Source of the DNA: Branchiostoma floridae
Lineage: Eukaryota; Chordata; Leptocardii; Amphioxiformes; Branchiostomatidae
Reading direction: 5' to 3'
Assembly: GCF_000003815.2 (NCBI RefSeq)
Contig: NC_049991.1
Span: 16,972,776 to 17,036,775, forward strand
DNA length: 64,000 nucleotides
The translations under genes and the position numbers were made by a program. Below are positions 36,410 to 48,568 of this stretch, piece by piece. The notes beneath the pieces were generated by a model, which was not told the origin of the DNA, ran no database searches, and saw only the letters and a program-made list of their open reading frames with translations. Positions within the stretch are counted from its first letter, which is position 1, and each line of letters starts with the position of its first letter.

Positions 36410-39400
36410 ATGGCGTCCCCGATGAAGGTTCCCCTGAGCACGTCGCCCCTGGCGTCCTCACCCCTGGGGTCATCGCCCCTGGCCCACTCCCCACGGAGAT
36501 CTCCCATGTCGTCCCCGGGTAAAGACGGTTTCCTGCTGCCCAGTCCGCTGCCCACCAGGAGAACCCGCACCAGATCAACGTAAGTCTCATCTGCTGCATT
36601 TTACTGGTAATGTTTTATTCTCCAACTACTGTAAATGCATTTAATTTAGCAGGGATTTAATTTCATGGTAGCAGGAAAATTGAGTTTTTGCGGTGGTTTT
36701 AATTTTGTAGCACCATCAGCTGAGCACCATAGACTGTAGTCAAAAACTATAATGGAAAAATGTTCGTGGTGGTTTTCAGTTTTCGGTGAAGTGACCATAT
36801 AAAACCACCGCTAACATTTCAGCATTTACAGTAACCTACTAGTGGTGACCAACTAGATCAACGTAAGTCTCATGTGCTATACTCTACAGTTAGTGTTTTA
36901 TTCTCCAACTAACCAACTACTGGTAACCAACCAGATCAATGTAGTAAGCCTCATGTGCTTCACTGTACAGGTAGTGTTTTATTCTCCATCTAACCAATTA
37001 CTGGTAACCAACCAGATGAACATAAGTCTCATGTGCTGCACTCTACAGTTAGTGTTAAACAAACTTGGGTAAAGGACATGTTGAACACAAATGATAGAGC
37101 TGGTTACAATGAGTACTGAGACAATACCAACATTTCAGACAGCATCCACTGTCTTTCGTCTGTCTGTCTGAAATGTCTGATGGTTTCCACAATCATATCT
37201 AGCTGCTTGAGTAAATGCTTTTTGGTGTGTCTTCTTACCTGAATGTTTAACCTTCTCTGAGACAAAAAACTAGTATTAGTAGTAAACATGTATATGACAA
37301 AACACTGTTCAAAGCAGATGTGAAAAGTAACTATAATTTGAATATACAAAAAAGTTGGGATAACTTTTTGGACTTAAAGCCACAAGTCTCAGATTATGTG
37401 TGATGATGTGTAAAAGTAGAAGTTAACAATTGTGTTGTGCAGGATTTATTGTTGTACAAAGTCCCAGACTGCTTTCCTGCCGGTGCATTGATCTAATCTA
37501 CTTCAGCACTGATGGATCACAGGAATCTGTGCAACAAAATTACGGCTTGTTTATCGAGTTCCTCTGCTGGATTGGAAATTTGGCAACTAGCATCCTATAA
37601 AACATGTATTACATTATTGCCTCTCCCTGTAATGCTTTGGCTGTAAATCAAATCAGAAAGTCACTAAGCAAAAGGTTACGTGACCCTGCCCTTATTAGAT
37701 TCTCATGTTTTATAAACGTTGAGAGAAACATTGTGCGCATTCTTGAATATTTGAATTATCTTTTTTCCTGCAGTTTGTGTTGACTTTACTTTGCAAAATC
37801 ATCCTCAAACGGACAAAATGCATTTGTTTACAATTTGTCTTTGAATGCGGGCTTCACTTCTGAAGTACAATGCTTTTGTATGCTTCAGTAAATGTAGCAG
37901 AATATTGAAGAAACTGTATGCAACAATTTTGTTGGTACCCAGATGATGATTTTTCAGCACCAGGGACAGGTCCCACAGTGGTACTCTTGTAATACAACAA
38001 TCCAACAATGAATTTAGCTCTAGATTCCAGAAACTGAATCAGTTTACTTTGAATTTGGTACATGAAGTGCTTAGAATTAGTTAGATGATAATCTTTCAGC
38101 ACCAGGGACAGGCCCAGGCTTTTAGCCAGGCACGCAGCCAGGCGTCCTTTGGATGCAATGTTCTAAAAATAAATGCTTGTACTGGATCAGGGATGATACT
38201 GGATGATACTGGATTACATGTAACCTGTCTGGTAGTATTCCCAAAAAAATTGTGCCTCAAAATGCAAGCAACGGTTTGTCAATGAGTTTTATCAATTTCA
38301 AAATTCTCTTGGGGAGGATTGCCCCAGACCCCTACATGTCTGAGGCGCTTAACACACGGCAAGAAATTTGGACCCCCAAGGATAAAATCCTAGCTAAAAG
38401 CCTGGACAGGCCCCATGATCTGACCACACTGAAACCTAAAACCTTGTGCGACATTGCTGGTCTTTTGCTCTCTATCACTTTAAATCTTACAAACACTACC
38501 AGGCTCAAATTACCACTTCCAGATTTTGAACAGCGCCTTTGAAAACCACTTTACAGGTTGAAGAAAATCACCATGACGTTGGTCAAATACTTTTAGCGCC
38601 CTACGTCTTTCGGAAATCAATACCACTCCGTTTTTATGAGCTTTCCTATGTCTTTGGTGCCTGGGCGACGCCCACACAGTTTTCCTCGGGACTAAAGCAG
38701 CGTTTTAGCAATGCAAATTGCTATCCGAGCACTGCACCCCGCGGAGGTGTGTCCCTGTTTGCCGCGCTCCATTAGACTGGATGGGGCATAAAATGTGTTA
38801 GAAGTGGGGGCATGCATTAGGAGGGGACAGTACATTGTAGTCTTTGGGGATGGAGAAAAATGAAATGATGAATCGACATTGAGATTTGGATTGAAATAGG
38901 AAGGAACGATCTTGGAGTGTCAAACTGTGATTATGAATCGTTTCAATTAAGAGTTTAAGAGATGATTTCTTCAGGGCAGACAGATTAAATTTTGACATCC
39001 CCCTAACAAGGAAATGGTCCCGTGATAACAAATGACTGTTAGCATGATTTTCTACCTGTTTACACTAATAACAGGTACATAATTTGCACTTGGCAGTTTG
39101 AAAAAATTCTGAATCATTACAATTAGAGAAGATTTCTAATTTCCTTTCTTCTAGACAGAAAATTTTGACTTCCCCTAAACAAGGAAATGGTCCCGTGATA
39201 GCTATTAGCATGATTTTCTACCTGTTTACACTACAGGTACATAATTTGCACTTGGCAGTTTGAAAAAATGATTCTGAATCATTACAATTAGAGAAGATTT
39301 CTAATTTCTTTTCTTCTAGACAGAAAATTTTGACATTCCCCAAACAAGGAAGTGGTCCCATGATAGCTAATGGCTGTTGGCATGATTTTCTACCTGTTTA

Positions 39401-41500
39401 CAGGTACGTTTTGCATTTGGCAGTTTGAAAATAATCACAAGCTTTCAGTTGCAAATGAAAGAACTGGATTGCGAAAATCACAGCCCATCCACCATCAGTC
39501 AGTTGTTGTAAACAATTTGAAATAAAAATTACGCACAGGATCGAGTTTGATTATCTTGTTTTGACAGCCTACCTTGACAATATCACAGTCAGTGGTTTGG
39601 AAAAATGTTAATGGAGGAGTTCAAGCTCCAGCAAACAGCATTGATTCATGGTCTTTTATGTTGATATTTTTATGTTTGCTGGGATTTTGCACATAGCTTG
39701 TGGACAGCCTGAAGGATAATGCTCAAGGCAAGCCAGGCGTCTGTTATGTGAGTTGTTTGTTAGAGGATTTCTGCAGTGTCAGTGCAGGATCTCTTGTATC
39801 AAAGATTTTGTTTGATCATGATTTTTACTCTGAAGACAGGCTTGCTGTTTTATGTTGCCCAAGACTCTAGTTTCAAAGCAATAGGGATGAAAGCAGTTAA
39901 TTTTTCATGTATCATCGTGTTGGATGGGAATGAATGGTTGGTGTGTAATGCTGGTAAGCAGTAAGAATCAGGATCTGACTGGTAATCTCAGAATACACTC
40001 AGCAGGCTTTAGATGTTTTTTTTCAGTTCCACTCTTGTATGGGAGCACGTGTTGTTGATTCTTGTTATGAAATCTACCATTGTAACCAGATGAAATACAT
40101 TCTAATTGCTTCATTTTATTTTCATTTTTATTTTGTTTCGTTTTTATTTTCATCAGTTTATACATAAGAAATACATTTTCATAATTTCATTTCATTTTTT
40201 TTCACCAGTTGTATGTCATAAAGTTCAGATTTTGGGGAGAGATGTACATGTAACATGTACATTTCTGTCTCAGGATGGACAAAGGGATGCCAGGGTCCTG
40301 GAGACTTCCCTGACTTTACAATGTCAACATTGGCAGGTCTTAATCTGTTGTTTTCATCTATCAAATGTTAAGTTGGTATCATTTTGACTCATACCTTAGA
40401 TGATATCTATCATATATAAGTCATGAAATAAGGGAAATTTAGACTTAAACTAAAAAACCTTCAAATTACCCTCAGTTTGCTAGGTCTCCATCCCCTGCCA
40501 CGCCAGAGTCCTACCTGTCAGGGTGCCATATTTAAATCGTCAGTCTTTAACTGATAGTGATCATTTTTATTCCTCCCTGTTTTCCCCAGGTCACTACGAG
40601 CCTCGGCAGGACCCATGAAACGCGGGATTGTGAAGAACTTCTGTCGACAGAAAGGTCACGGCTTCATCAAACCACATGATGGTTCAGACGACATCTTTGT
40701 GCACATCTCAGAGTGAGCAGTCTTTAAATTTGATTGGTCCTCCACTATGCCTTTGACATATAAAAATCTAGGCAGGACAGGACAGCATATATAGTTTACT
40801 TACTAGTGAAATAAAGAATCCCTTATATACAGCCAGTATATATGTCCTTCCTTTATTGTTAGAATAGCAAAATTATTAGAGTTAATAACATGAATGATTT
40901 TATCGTTTCTCCACATTTTTATCGGCAAGTATTTGTGCATGGTACAGTTTAAAATAAGGTCTGCATGCTCTTTAACGTAAGGCGCAGGCAGCCTATTTTT
41001 AATCCCCATAATTCGTAGGGAAAACCATTTTAACTACTTAATTTGTAGCAAGGCGACCAAATTAAGCGTAATTGCCTTCCTTGATGTAGCGTAATACGTA
41101 GGGGGCTCTTTTGAATTCAGTGTAAATCGTTGTCGCGACCCCCAATGTACAGACCCTCTTAAAACAGAGTGACGTAAATCTATATTCGTATTTCTTTCTA
41201 TAATCATACTCTTGCAGGATGTGAACCTTTCCTCAATCAAGTCTCATTGTTATTGTTATAACTAGATTTGAATGTTTATCTACTTAAATGTTATGACCTG
41301 ATTGAGTGCTGTTTGTCCACAGTATTGACGGAGAGTACGTCCTGAAAGACGGAGACGAGGTCACCTATAAGGAGTGCCCCATCCCTCCCAAGAACCTGAA
41401 GGTACAGGCCATCGAGGTCACCATCGCCAACCTGGCGCCGGGAACAACCCACGAGAGGTGGGAGGACTACAACCCTCGCGACCACATACATGACCCCTGA
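36410..41500 (+). CDS. CARHSP1: Cold-shock-domain protein, CARHSP1/CSDC2 family
   Basis: A single-stranded RNA-binding protein; the mammalian members (CARHSP1/CRHSP-24, and CSDC2/PIPPin) bind mRNA 3' UTRs, and CARHSP1 is a calcineurin-regulated phosphoprotein. Three coding exons: 36410-36579, 40590-40712 and 41323-41500, in phase, 156 aa. The N-terminus is a Ser/Pro-rich region (repeated [12 protein letters not shown]), consistent with the family's phosphorylated N-terminus. The [13 protein letters not shown] stretch is a family hallmark. The cold-shock domain follows, with RNP1-like GHGFIKP and RNP2-like DIFVHIS, then [15 protein letters not shown]. The ATG follows a splice acceptor at 36372/36373, so a 5' non-coding exon must lie upstream. 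The stop TGA is at 41498-41500. Confidence 0.95.
36627..36833. mobile_element. TACTGTAAATGCA-end MITE, copy 2
   Basis: A 207-bp relative of the element at 10492, with ends TACTGTAAATGCA / (A)GCATTTACAGTA and the internal 'accatagactgtagtc' core. It is more decayed: many CG have become CA or TG. It lies in the CARHSP1 intron, 48 bp after the exon 1 donor. Confidence 0.75.
36849..37060 (+). repeat. Tandem copies of the CARHSP1 exon 1 donor region
   Basis: The sequence around the real donor ('agatcaac|gtaagtctcat...gttttattctccaact') recurs at about 36858, 36940 and 37013, with a period near 80 bp. The first copy keeps a perfect GTAAGT; the others read GTAGTAAGCC and CATAAGTC. The MITE at 36627 separates the real donor from these copies. 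Confidence 0.75.
38985..39440 (+). repeat. About 165-bp tandem repeat, three copies
   Basis: The units share 'aacaaggaaatggtcccgtg', 'tagcatgattttctacctgt', 'ttgcacttggcagtttgaaa' and 'attacaattagagaagattt' in order, in the CARHSP1 intron. Each unit begins after a 'cagaaaattttgac' or similar word. No coding meaning. Confidence 0.85.
40258..40315 (-). repeat. Dispersed repeat, GTCCCGGGAC type, weak copy
   Basis: On the reverse strand it reads 'tccaggaccctggcatccct...gagacagaaatg', partly matching the repeats at 5670-5732 and 50560-50640. Confidence 0.35.
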
Positions 41501-44500
41501 ACTCTGACCTGTACCCGGGCAGTAGAGGTTAAATGCTGAAGTTCAAAGTTCATGGTTGAAGATCAGATAAACATGATCAGTTGAAGATGAATAACAAACT
41601 TGAATCAACAAACTTAATTCATTTCTAGTGTAGTATGATTTCATCCTTTGCAAACATTGAATGTTTTTGTCAGAACCAGATTTTGCTGTGTTTGACTTTG
41701 AGACAAAATGTTTCACTGACAGACAAAAAAAACATTGTACTGTTAAGTAGAAGATGAAAAATAATGATCATATAGAATCTAGTGATACCAATGCCATCTA
41801 TGAGGACAAGATACCATCGCATCTGAGTATCTCAGAGTGAGTACTTAAAGACAAGAAAGGCAGCCATAACTTCTTTATAGTTTGAAACTTAAAAGTAGTA
41901 ACATGTATTAAGATTGTACAACCAATAGTTATCAGTTATTGTAAGGGCCTTTTTTTTTTTACAATGTACTCAACAATGTCGTAAAAAAACAATGCTTATC
42001 AGACTAAGGTTTGTAAGGTTCGTGTTATCAGTTCAATGTTTTGAATGACTGAAAAGGATTAAGAAATTAAAGTAATTGATGACTTTAGCTTTAATTTTTT
42101 TCAAATAGAATTTTTGTAACCTCATTGCACATATAAAGGTGTTTGGGGGCTTAGGTAGGGAAGATTAATTGTGGTACATATCTGTTCTAAGGTTGCACAC
42201 TGATATACATATATAGGATAGCTGTCTTACACTTTCTTTATGAGTGGGACTGGAAATTGTTAGAAAAAAAAATGTTGTGGAATTTTGCAGTGTCTATCAT
42301 TTAGTGACCTTATTAATTGATAAGTATGTAGAATGTTGAGGCATGCAGTCAACGGCATTAGGTGATTGAAATAGTTGTAATTTTAGTTTTCTAGAAGTAA
42401 AGCATTCCTGACCATTCCTTACCTTTATCCCCAAAGACTGTTAAACTTTCCATTTGCTTAGGTAGAAGTTATTGCATCAAGTTATGATTGGTAATAATGA
42501 AGTATTGGTAACAGGTTTAGGCAGCAAGGAGAAGGTAGATAAAGGAAAAGTGGTCAAAGGAATGATGGTACAGATTTTCAGAAATTTTGAATGTTGAAAA
42601 TGTTTTTGCATTCCTTATTAAATGATTAATGATATTTAATTAAGAACACGAGATACTATCCAATCCTTGTTCATTAAAACAAATTCCATTTTTTGTAGAG
42701 AATTTTTTTCTCCTGAGATAACAAACATTTCTGTGTTCCTTCCTATGACCAAGTTTCCATGCCTTGTTGATAAAAACAAATTCCATTTGTAGGTAATGAT
42801 TAGTATAAATATCAATGTTCATTTTTCAATGTTTCACCTACTAACTGAAGATGGTGTTTGAACTATACTGAATGATATTCATTCTGGTAAAAAGTTATTA
42901 GAAAAAAAGAACTACTAGTATCTTGCGGTGAACTATGGAGAAAGCAGGCTAATATGAATCAGACAAATTTCTTTGACACTAATTGCTGGGCCACAAACTT
43001 AGCAGCTTCCCCCTCCCCCCAACACACAAACAAAATTTGATCAAAGTGCACAATAAAAAATGCAATCAAAGTATGTCCCCAAGTATAAAGTGTTTGAGTT
43101 GTTAGACTTTTTATTACTTGACCATAACAGTTAAATTAGTAGTTTAACCCCGTAAGACCATATGTACTCTCACTACATCACTCACGTCAGTGTTGGAACA
43201 ACAGTTTAACCACATGCATTATTACTTGTGCATTTTGAGCAAGGAGTTTACCTTGATTTGGAAGAGCTATACTATCGAGAACCACTTTTCAGAGACTGTG
43301 ATGATGCATTGATACAAAATGTGATGATTACCTGATGTTTTGTCCTGAATATTCTTTAGAACTTATTTAGAAAAAATTATTGATGTAGAGGGACATCTGA
43401 AGTAGCTCTAATTCCATGTTAGGGTCTTGTTGATCTTTGCTGTATGCAGGTGTGTATATATGCTTTGTTAATTCCTTTAGATCATAAGGATTATAATAAT
43501 TGAGTATGAGTTCTGTGTTAAGGTTTGCTGGGAAATAAGATGTTCAGTCTAGTTTTGATCCTTTGGAGTAGTTGAGTTGTAGATCATAGGTCCAAAGTAG
43601 GAGGCTTTACTGATGATAATACAAGTCACAAGTTAGCTAAAAGTTATTGCTATAGGTTGTTATGATTACTGCTGTAATGCACCATAATTTGCCAGAAGAA
43701 TTGATAAATGAAATCCCTGAACTTGCACACTAGTAAAAGATTGCTAAAACTTCAGACCACTGTTTTTTTCATTTTTTTTTAAAATATGAATATAAAAGTG
43801 GCAGCAATATATACCGTATATTCTCGAATAAAGTACGCACCCCAATTAAAGTACGCACCCCTGATTTTGGACAAGTCTTAGACAGATCTTTGGGACTGAA
43901 AGGTAAAATGGAAAACCTCAAATAAAGTACGCACCCCTTCTCCACCAATTTTGAACAGACCTTTAACTAAATAAATTCGAATTTATGATGTTTTCCCCAG
44001 GTTATTTTGCATGAAATAACCTGCATTTACACTGTCATTGTCTCTATGAACTTGTGAATTGCCTACTGCAAATTATAAAAATCACTGAGAACTGGTAGAA
44101 GAAATCAGGAAAAACCAGTTGTACAAGTCAAAGTCACTAACTCAAAAGGATTGTATGCAAATGCCAATCTTATGTAAATCATGTTTAGACAATTTCTTTG
44201 TTTCATGTTTAGACAACTACAAGACAACAACAATGTGCATGTTTTGAAACATTACAAGAAGTGTAGCTCCACCTTGCTTTATTTTAGGCTTTTTTTTACC
44301 ATTTCTCTGTGCAGTCACCTCAAATAAAGTACGCACCCCAACTTTGGCAACAACTTGTAGCACCTTTTCAATTTTGAAAAGTTAAAAAAGTGCGTACTTT
44401 ATTCGAGAATATACGGTATATAACGTTAAGTATATACCGGCCAGATAGATACAATGTAGATACAGACAAGCGAATGATATACGATAGTATACCGCCAGAG

Positions 44501-44873
44501 GGCGCTAGTGACAGGCATGTTGAAAAGACGAATACATTTTAGAATGGGTAATGCCAGCGACTGCGTTTTCTTCATAAACAAACTCGAATAGGGATTAAAA
44601 AGATATAACAGGGAAATAAGATACTTAACCTACTAATGAGGTTTTGTTGTATCGTATATATGTAGCGTTCAGCGGCATTGTTTTGAACAGACAAGTGTTA
44701 CTAGTATTTTATATACTCCCCATAAGTAAATGTAATCTTCCATTGACCTCTAAACCCCAACATGCCCGCCATTTTGCAACATTAGGGCTAAGTTTCGCTC
44801 CAAAACCGGTCGTCTACATCCGTAAAAAAGAACTTCTGTTCTCATCTGGACGTTTCTACGTGTAACCAATAAT
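41501..44873. other. CARHSP1 3' flank to GLE1 5' flank
   Basis: AT-rich, no coding exon recognised. The proximal part is presumably CARHSP1 3' UTR. At 41809-41860 'atctcagagtgagtacttaaagac' echoes the CARHSP1 exon 2 end and donor (40700-40725) and may be a decayed duplicate. The DNA transposon at 43812-44418 occupies the middle. GLE1's promoter should lie within 44420-44873. Confidence 0.5.
43812..44418. mobile_element. 607-bp non-autonomous DNA transposon
   Basis: The terminal inverted repeats of about 28 bp start TACCGTATATTCTCGAATAA and end with the exact complement (CGAGAATATACGGTA). The word AAAGTACGCACCCC recurs inside as direct subterminal repeats (43840-43860, 43925-43940, 44328-44340). 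Flanking TA on both sides is compatible with a TA target. There is no transposase frame. Confidence 0.85.
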
Positions 44874-47800
44874 ATGGACGAAAAGATGTCCGTTTTAGAA
44901 GAGCTCGGAAGGACTAGCAAAGGTCGATTGCGGTACTCGAAAGACGTGGAGATCGGCACCAAGTCGGGAGACGCGGCCGGTTGGCTCGGTAGACTGGTGG
45001 TCAGGATCAACGATGTGGATCAGGTGCTGTCTGCGCTGGAAGCGGAGCTACAAAACGAGCAGAACGGAGAATCGCCGAGATCTAAGACCCAAGAAGGATT
45101 GTCTCCTCCTAACAAACCATCACAGAGGGGCACTCAACACAAAGAAACCATCCATGCTCGTCCGCAAGCATCCCAGGACTTGAGCCCTAAAATCATACCA
45201 CCGGCAAAAGGACCTACAGGTTCGTCGGAAAATGGCGGAGACATCGTCAGGGCACAGCTCCAGAAAAGCGTCTCCGTGTACGAGCAAGAACGTCAGGAAA
45301 CAGTCAAGGAAACAGTCGTCAAACAGAAGATACAGATGGAGCAGCAGATAGCAGGTAACGGCATTTTTCTCATCTGATCTCATCTGAATCAAACTAATTT
45401 TTAGGGTAACACTAACAAATAATTTATGGTCTCTTACCAAGGAGCTTTCACAACTTGCTCTTACAGTCACAGACTCACAGTTGAACTTTGATTAACGCAA
45501 CTAGTAGTCTGCCATTATTCTCCAAGAAAAGAATGGAAGGAATAGAAGATATTAACAATCAACCTCTGCTTGGAGAGTGTTGATTTGTGAATTCTTAGAT
45601 CCATGTACAAGTAAAGGGCTAAGAGTAGTGAGACCTGTCTGTATGTAAGTATATTTTATTCATATACATATCTTTGTCTTTGCACATCTGTATGCTACAA
45701 ATGTACATGTATCTCATTTATGTCATTCAATTGTGCTTTGTATGTCCAATGTTATTTTATTTGCATACTAACTCCACTATGTCATCCACTTCTTGTAGGT
45801 CTGTGGCAGCAGGCACAGCAGCAGCTGTCCATCCTGCAGGACCAGCACAGACTGAACAGCAGGAGACAGCAGGACAAGGTCAACAACCTCCTGCTGCACC
45901 GGGGAGAGAAGAGTCAGCAGAGAATCCAGCAGTTGGAGGAGGACCATCGCCAGAGAGCCAGGCATCTAGACGCGCAGTTACAGGTTTGTCTTGGTTTGAT
46001 AGTTTTGATTTTATGTTTCTGCTTATGTTTTCATATCTGTTTTGTTACCTAATTTGTTTAGTAGTTATTGATTATGTATCCTCCGTTCACTTATGTTCAT
46101 TTAAACTATATGTTGGTGCATGTCTTGGGCTAGGCATTTTTAAAATGCATGACACCTTGATAAAATATTCATTCATTTATTCATTCATACAGGAGGCCAT
46201 TGTACGGCAAACCCAGCAGCAGCGCAGAAAGCAGGCTTACGCACTAGAGAAGTTAAGACAGTTGATTAAGCAGCAAGAAGAATCGAACGAGGCAGCCCAG
46301 GCCATGACGACACTCCTGTCTGACTTTGGACAGAAGGACGCCCTGCCAGCAGATGTGCTGAGCGATGCTCACAGAGCGATGATGTTGACATCCAACCTGA
46401 CAAGGCAAGTGTCTGCAGCCAGCCAGGCTGGCGGTACGACTGACCAAGTTCTCCAGCTGGCTCAAACCACTCTCGCTGAGGTCAAGGCCATAAAAACGAA
46501 GGTGGTACAGGCGGTAGAGAAGGCCCGAGAGGAGGCCAGGAAGGCTGATGAGGAAAGAGCCCGGCAGGCACAGGAGCAGGCCAGGGTGCAGGCTGCAGAG
46601 CAGGAGAAACAAGCAGCTCTGAAACAGGCGGAGAAGGCAACCGCGGAGAAAGCAGCTGCAAAAACCTCCTCCACCAAACCAGCAGTCCCTGCCGACTCCA
46701 AGGAAGCGTTCCTATCCACTTACACACAGAATATCAAAAGGTACAGGGATCTCCAAACTAACTTAGACACTTGTGTCCAGTCCTGCCTCCCCCTAGCCAA
46801 ACCTACAGACTCGCAGCTGAAGAAGTACGCGTTCGATCTACAGAAGGCCGTGAACACTCCACTGAACGCCATCTCCTCTCACTCAGCCAGCCATGTGACA
46901 GACAAGCTGGAGAGGCTGTGCAGGCTGCTGCAGGGACAACAGGTGGAGGTCAGCGACAAGCGAGTTTCCGCCACCAGCCACCCCATGGCGACCCTCTACT
47001 GCAAGGAACTGCTGGCCAGGAAGTTCATGAAGCAGGGCATCGAGCAGATCGCGTCAAACCACGAGTCGGCCTTCCCCATCGCCGCGGTCGCTGTCGGCGT
47101 GTGGATGGAGTTCCCTGACGTAGGCGAGCTGCTGATGGCTCACTTCCACCGGGCCTGTCCCTACATCGTGCCGTTCTACCCCCCGAGGTTGGACGGTCAG
47201 TCGGACGAGGACTTCTACAAGTCCAAGGGGTACGCCTACAAGGAGGGGACAGTAGAAAAGCAGGACAAGTTTCTCAAGCGCATGTCGGGTATCATGCGGC
47301 TGTACGCCGCCATCGTGCAGACGGATACAGGGTCCAAGAAGCACCCCCACGGCGTGGCGCACGGCTGGTGCTGGCTGTCCAGCGTCATCAACCTGGACCC
47401 TGAGATGGACGTGACGGCCACTCTGCTGTACGACTTCCTACAGGTACAAGGAACTCTCAGGAGTCTTAAAACGCTAAAATTCAGGACTAAAATACACAAG
47501 AATTCTGCAATTCCCTATTTGAAGTATGCCTACTTAAAAAAAAGAAGTTAAAGCAAATAATCATGGTGGGAATGGACCATTTTTTTAAATTACAAATGTA
47601 AGTGCTATTTTAAACGAGTCGTGGATTCTACGTAAAGTTTGTCTTAAAGTTAACATATAAGCCAAGTCTAGCTGTACATTACACAAAAAATTTAAGTCAT
47701 AGTTATTGTCATAATATTGATGTTTTTAATGTATGCTCTGTAATTTGTATTTTTTTTCCATTCTTATCTTACCAATAAGATATTGTGCAGTGTACACAAT

Positions 47801-48080
47801 TCAGCTTTTAGCTGTGATGAACGATGTGTCATTAAACCATTCCTTCATCCATTCCTTCCTCCAGGTGGCTGGCCATGCCCTGATGAAGACCTACGGGAAA
47901 CAGTTCCACAAACTGCTGCACATCCTGTGTCGGGACTACTTCACACAGATTCAGGCGGTGACAGGCGCCGGCCAGGGCGGGCCCGTGTCACGGCTGAAGG
48001 GGCTGTTAGAGGAGTGCATCAAGACACAGAGAATCGCTACACCTAAAGGGATGCTGACGTCTGTCTTCTGGACATCATAG
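44874..48080 (+). CDS. GLE1: mRNA export factor GLE1
   Basis: A nuclear-pore-associated factor that, with inositol hexakisphosphate, activates the DEAD-box helicase DDX19/Dbp5 for mRNA export. Four exons: 44874-45354, 45799-45983, 46193-47443 and 47865-48080, in phase, 710 aa (human 698). The N-terminus has a TSKGRLRYSKD stretch matching the family's KGRLxY start region. A long Gln/Glu/Arg coiled coil follows (about residues 130-410, including LQDQHRLNSRRQQDK and REEARKADEERARQAQEQAR). The conserved C-terminal GLE1 domain includes ASNHESAFPIAAVAVGVW, CPYIVPFYPP, KRMSGIMRLYAAIVQT and HPHGVAHGWCWL, and ends PKGMLTSVFWTS. Exon 3 is unusually long (1251 bp). An apparent 625-codon frame starting at 45674 is exon 3 plus intron read in the wrong frame over exon 2. 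Confidence 0.96.
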
Positions 48081-48568
48081 TGCCTTTAGGAAGCCACTAT
48101 AGTTCTTTAGTATAGGTAGAACTTGTCTTAGCCACCCAACTGTCATTGTTAAAGGGGCTGTTAGAGGAGTGTATCAAGACACAGAGAATCGCCACACCCA
48201 AAGGGATGCTAACCTCTGTATTCTGGACATCATACTGCTACATGCATAAGGGAAGCTAATTTGGTTTAGTACAGTTCAAGGGGCTGTTTGAAGAGTGTGT
48301 CAAGACACAGAGAATCGCCACGCCTAAAGGGATGCTAACCTCTGTCTTCTGGACATCTTAGTGCCTTTAGCGAAGGCACTATAGATCTTTAGTATAGATA
48401 GAACTTGTCTCAACCACCTGACTGTAAGTGTAACAGTTCAAGGGACTGTTACTGGTGTTAGAAGAGTGTATCGAGACACAGAGAATCGTCACGCCTAAAG
48501 GGATGCATGACCTCTGTCTTCTGGACATCATAATGCCTTTGGGGAAGCCATTATGGTAAATACCCTGT
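47998..48568 (+). repeat. Tandem copies of the GLE1 terminal coding segment
   Basis: The last 27 codons of GLE1 plus about 50-75 bp of 3' UTR are repeated three more times directly downstream (units start at 48151, 48278 and 48440; spacing about 127-162 bp). Unit 1 reads identically in protein to the gene but has lost the stop (TAG to TAC). Unit 2 ends in an in-frame TAG with two conservative changes. Unit 3 carries insertions and a frameshift. Confidence 0.92.

Noticed and set aside
41809-41860. A second cold-shock exon
   Set aside because: Only a short stretch echoes the end of exon 2 and its donor; no open frame with the RNP motifs. At best a decayed duplicate.
45674-46192. N-terminal third of a 625-codon frame that ends in GLE1 exon 3
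   Set aside because: It reads GLE1 exon 2 in the wrong frame and continues through an intron. The correct exon 2 (45799-45983) is in another frame and joins in phase on both sides.
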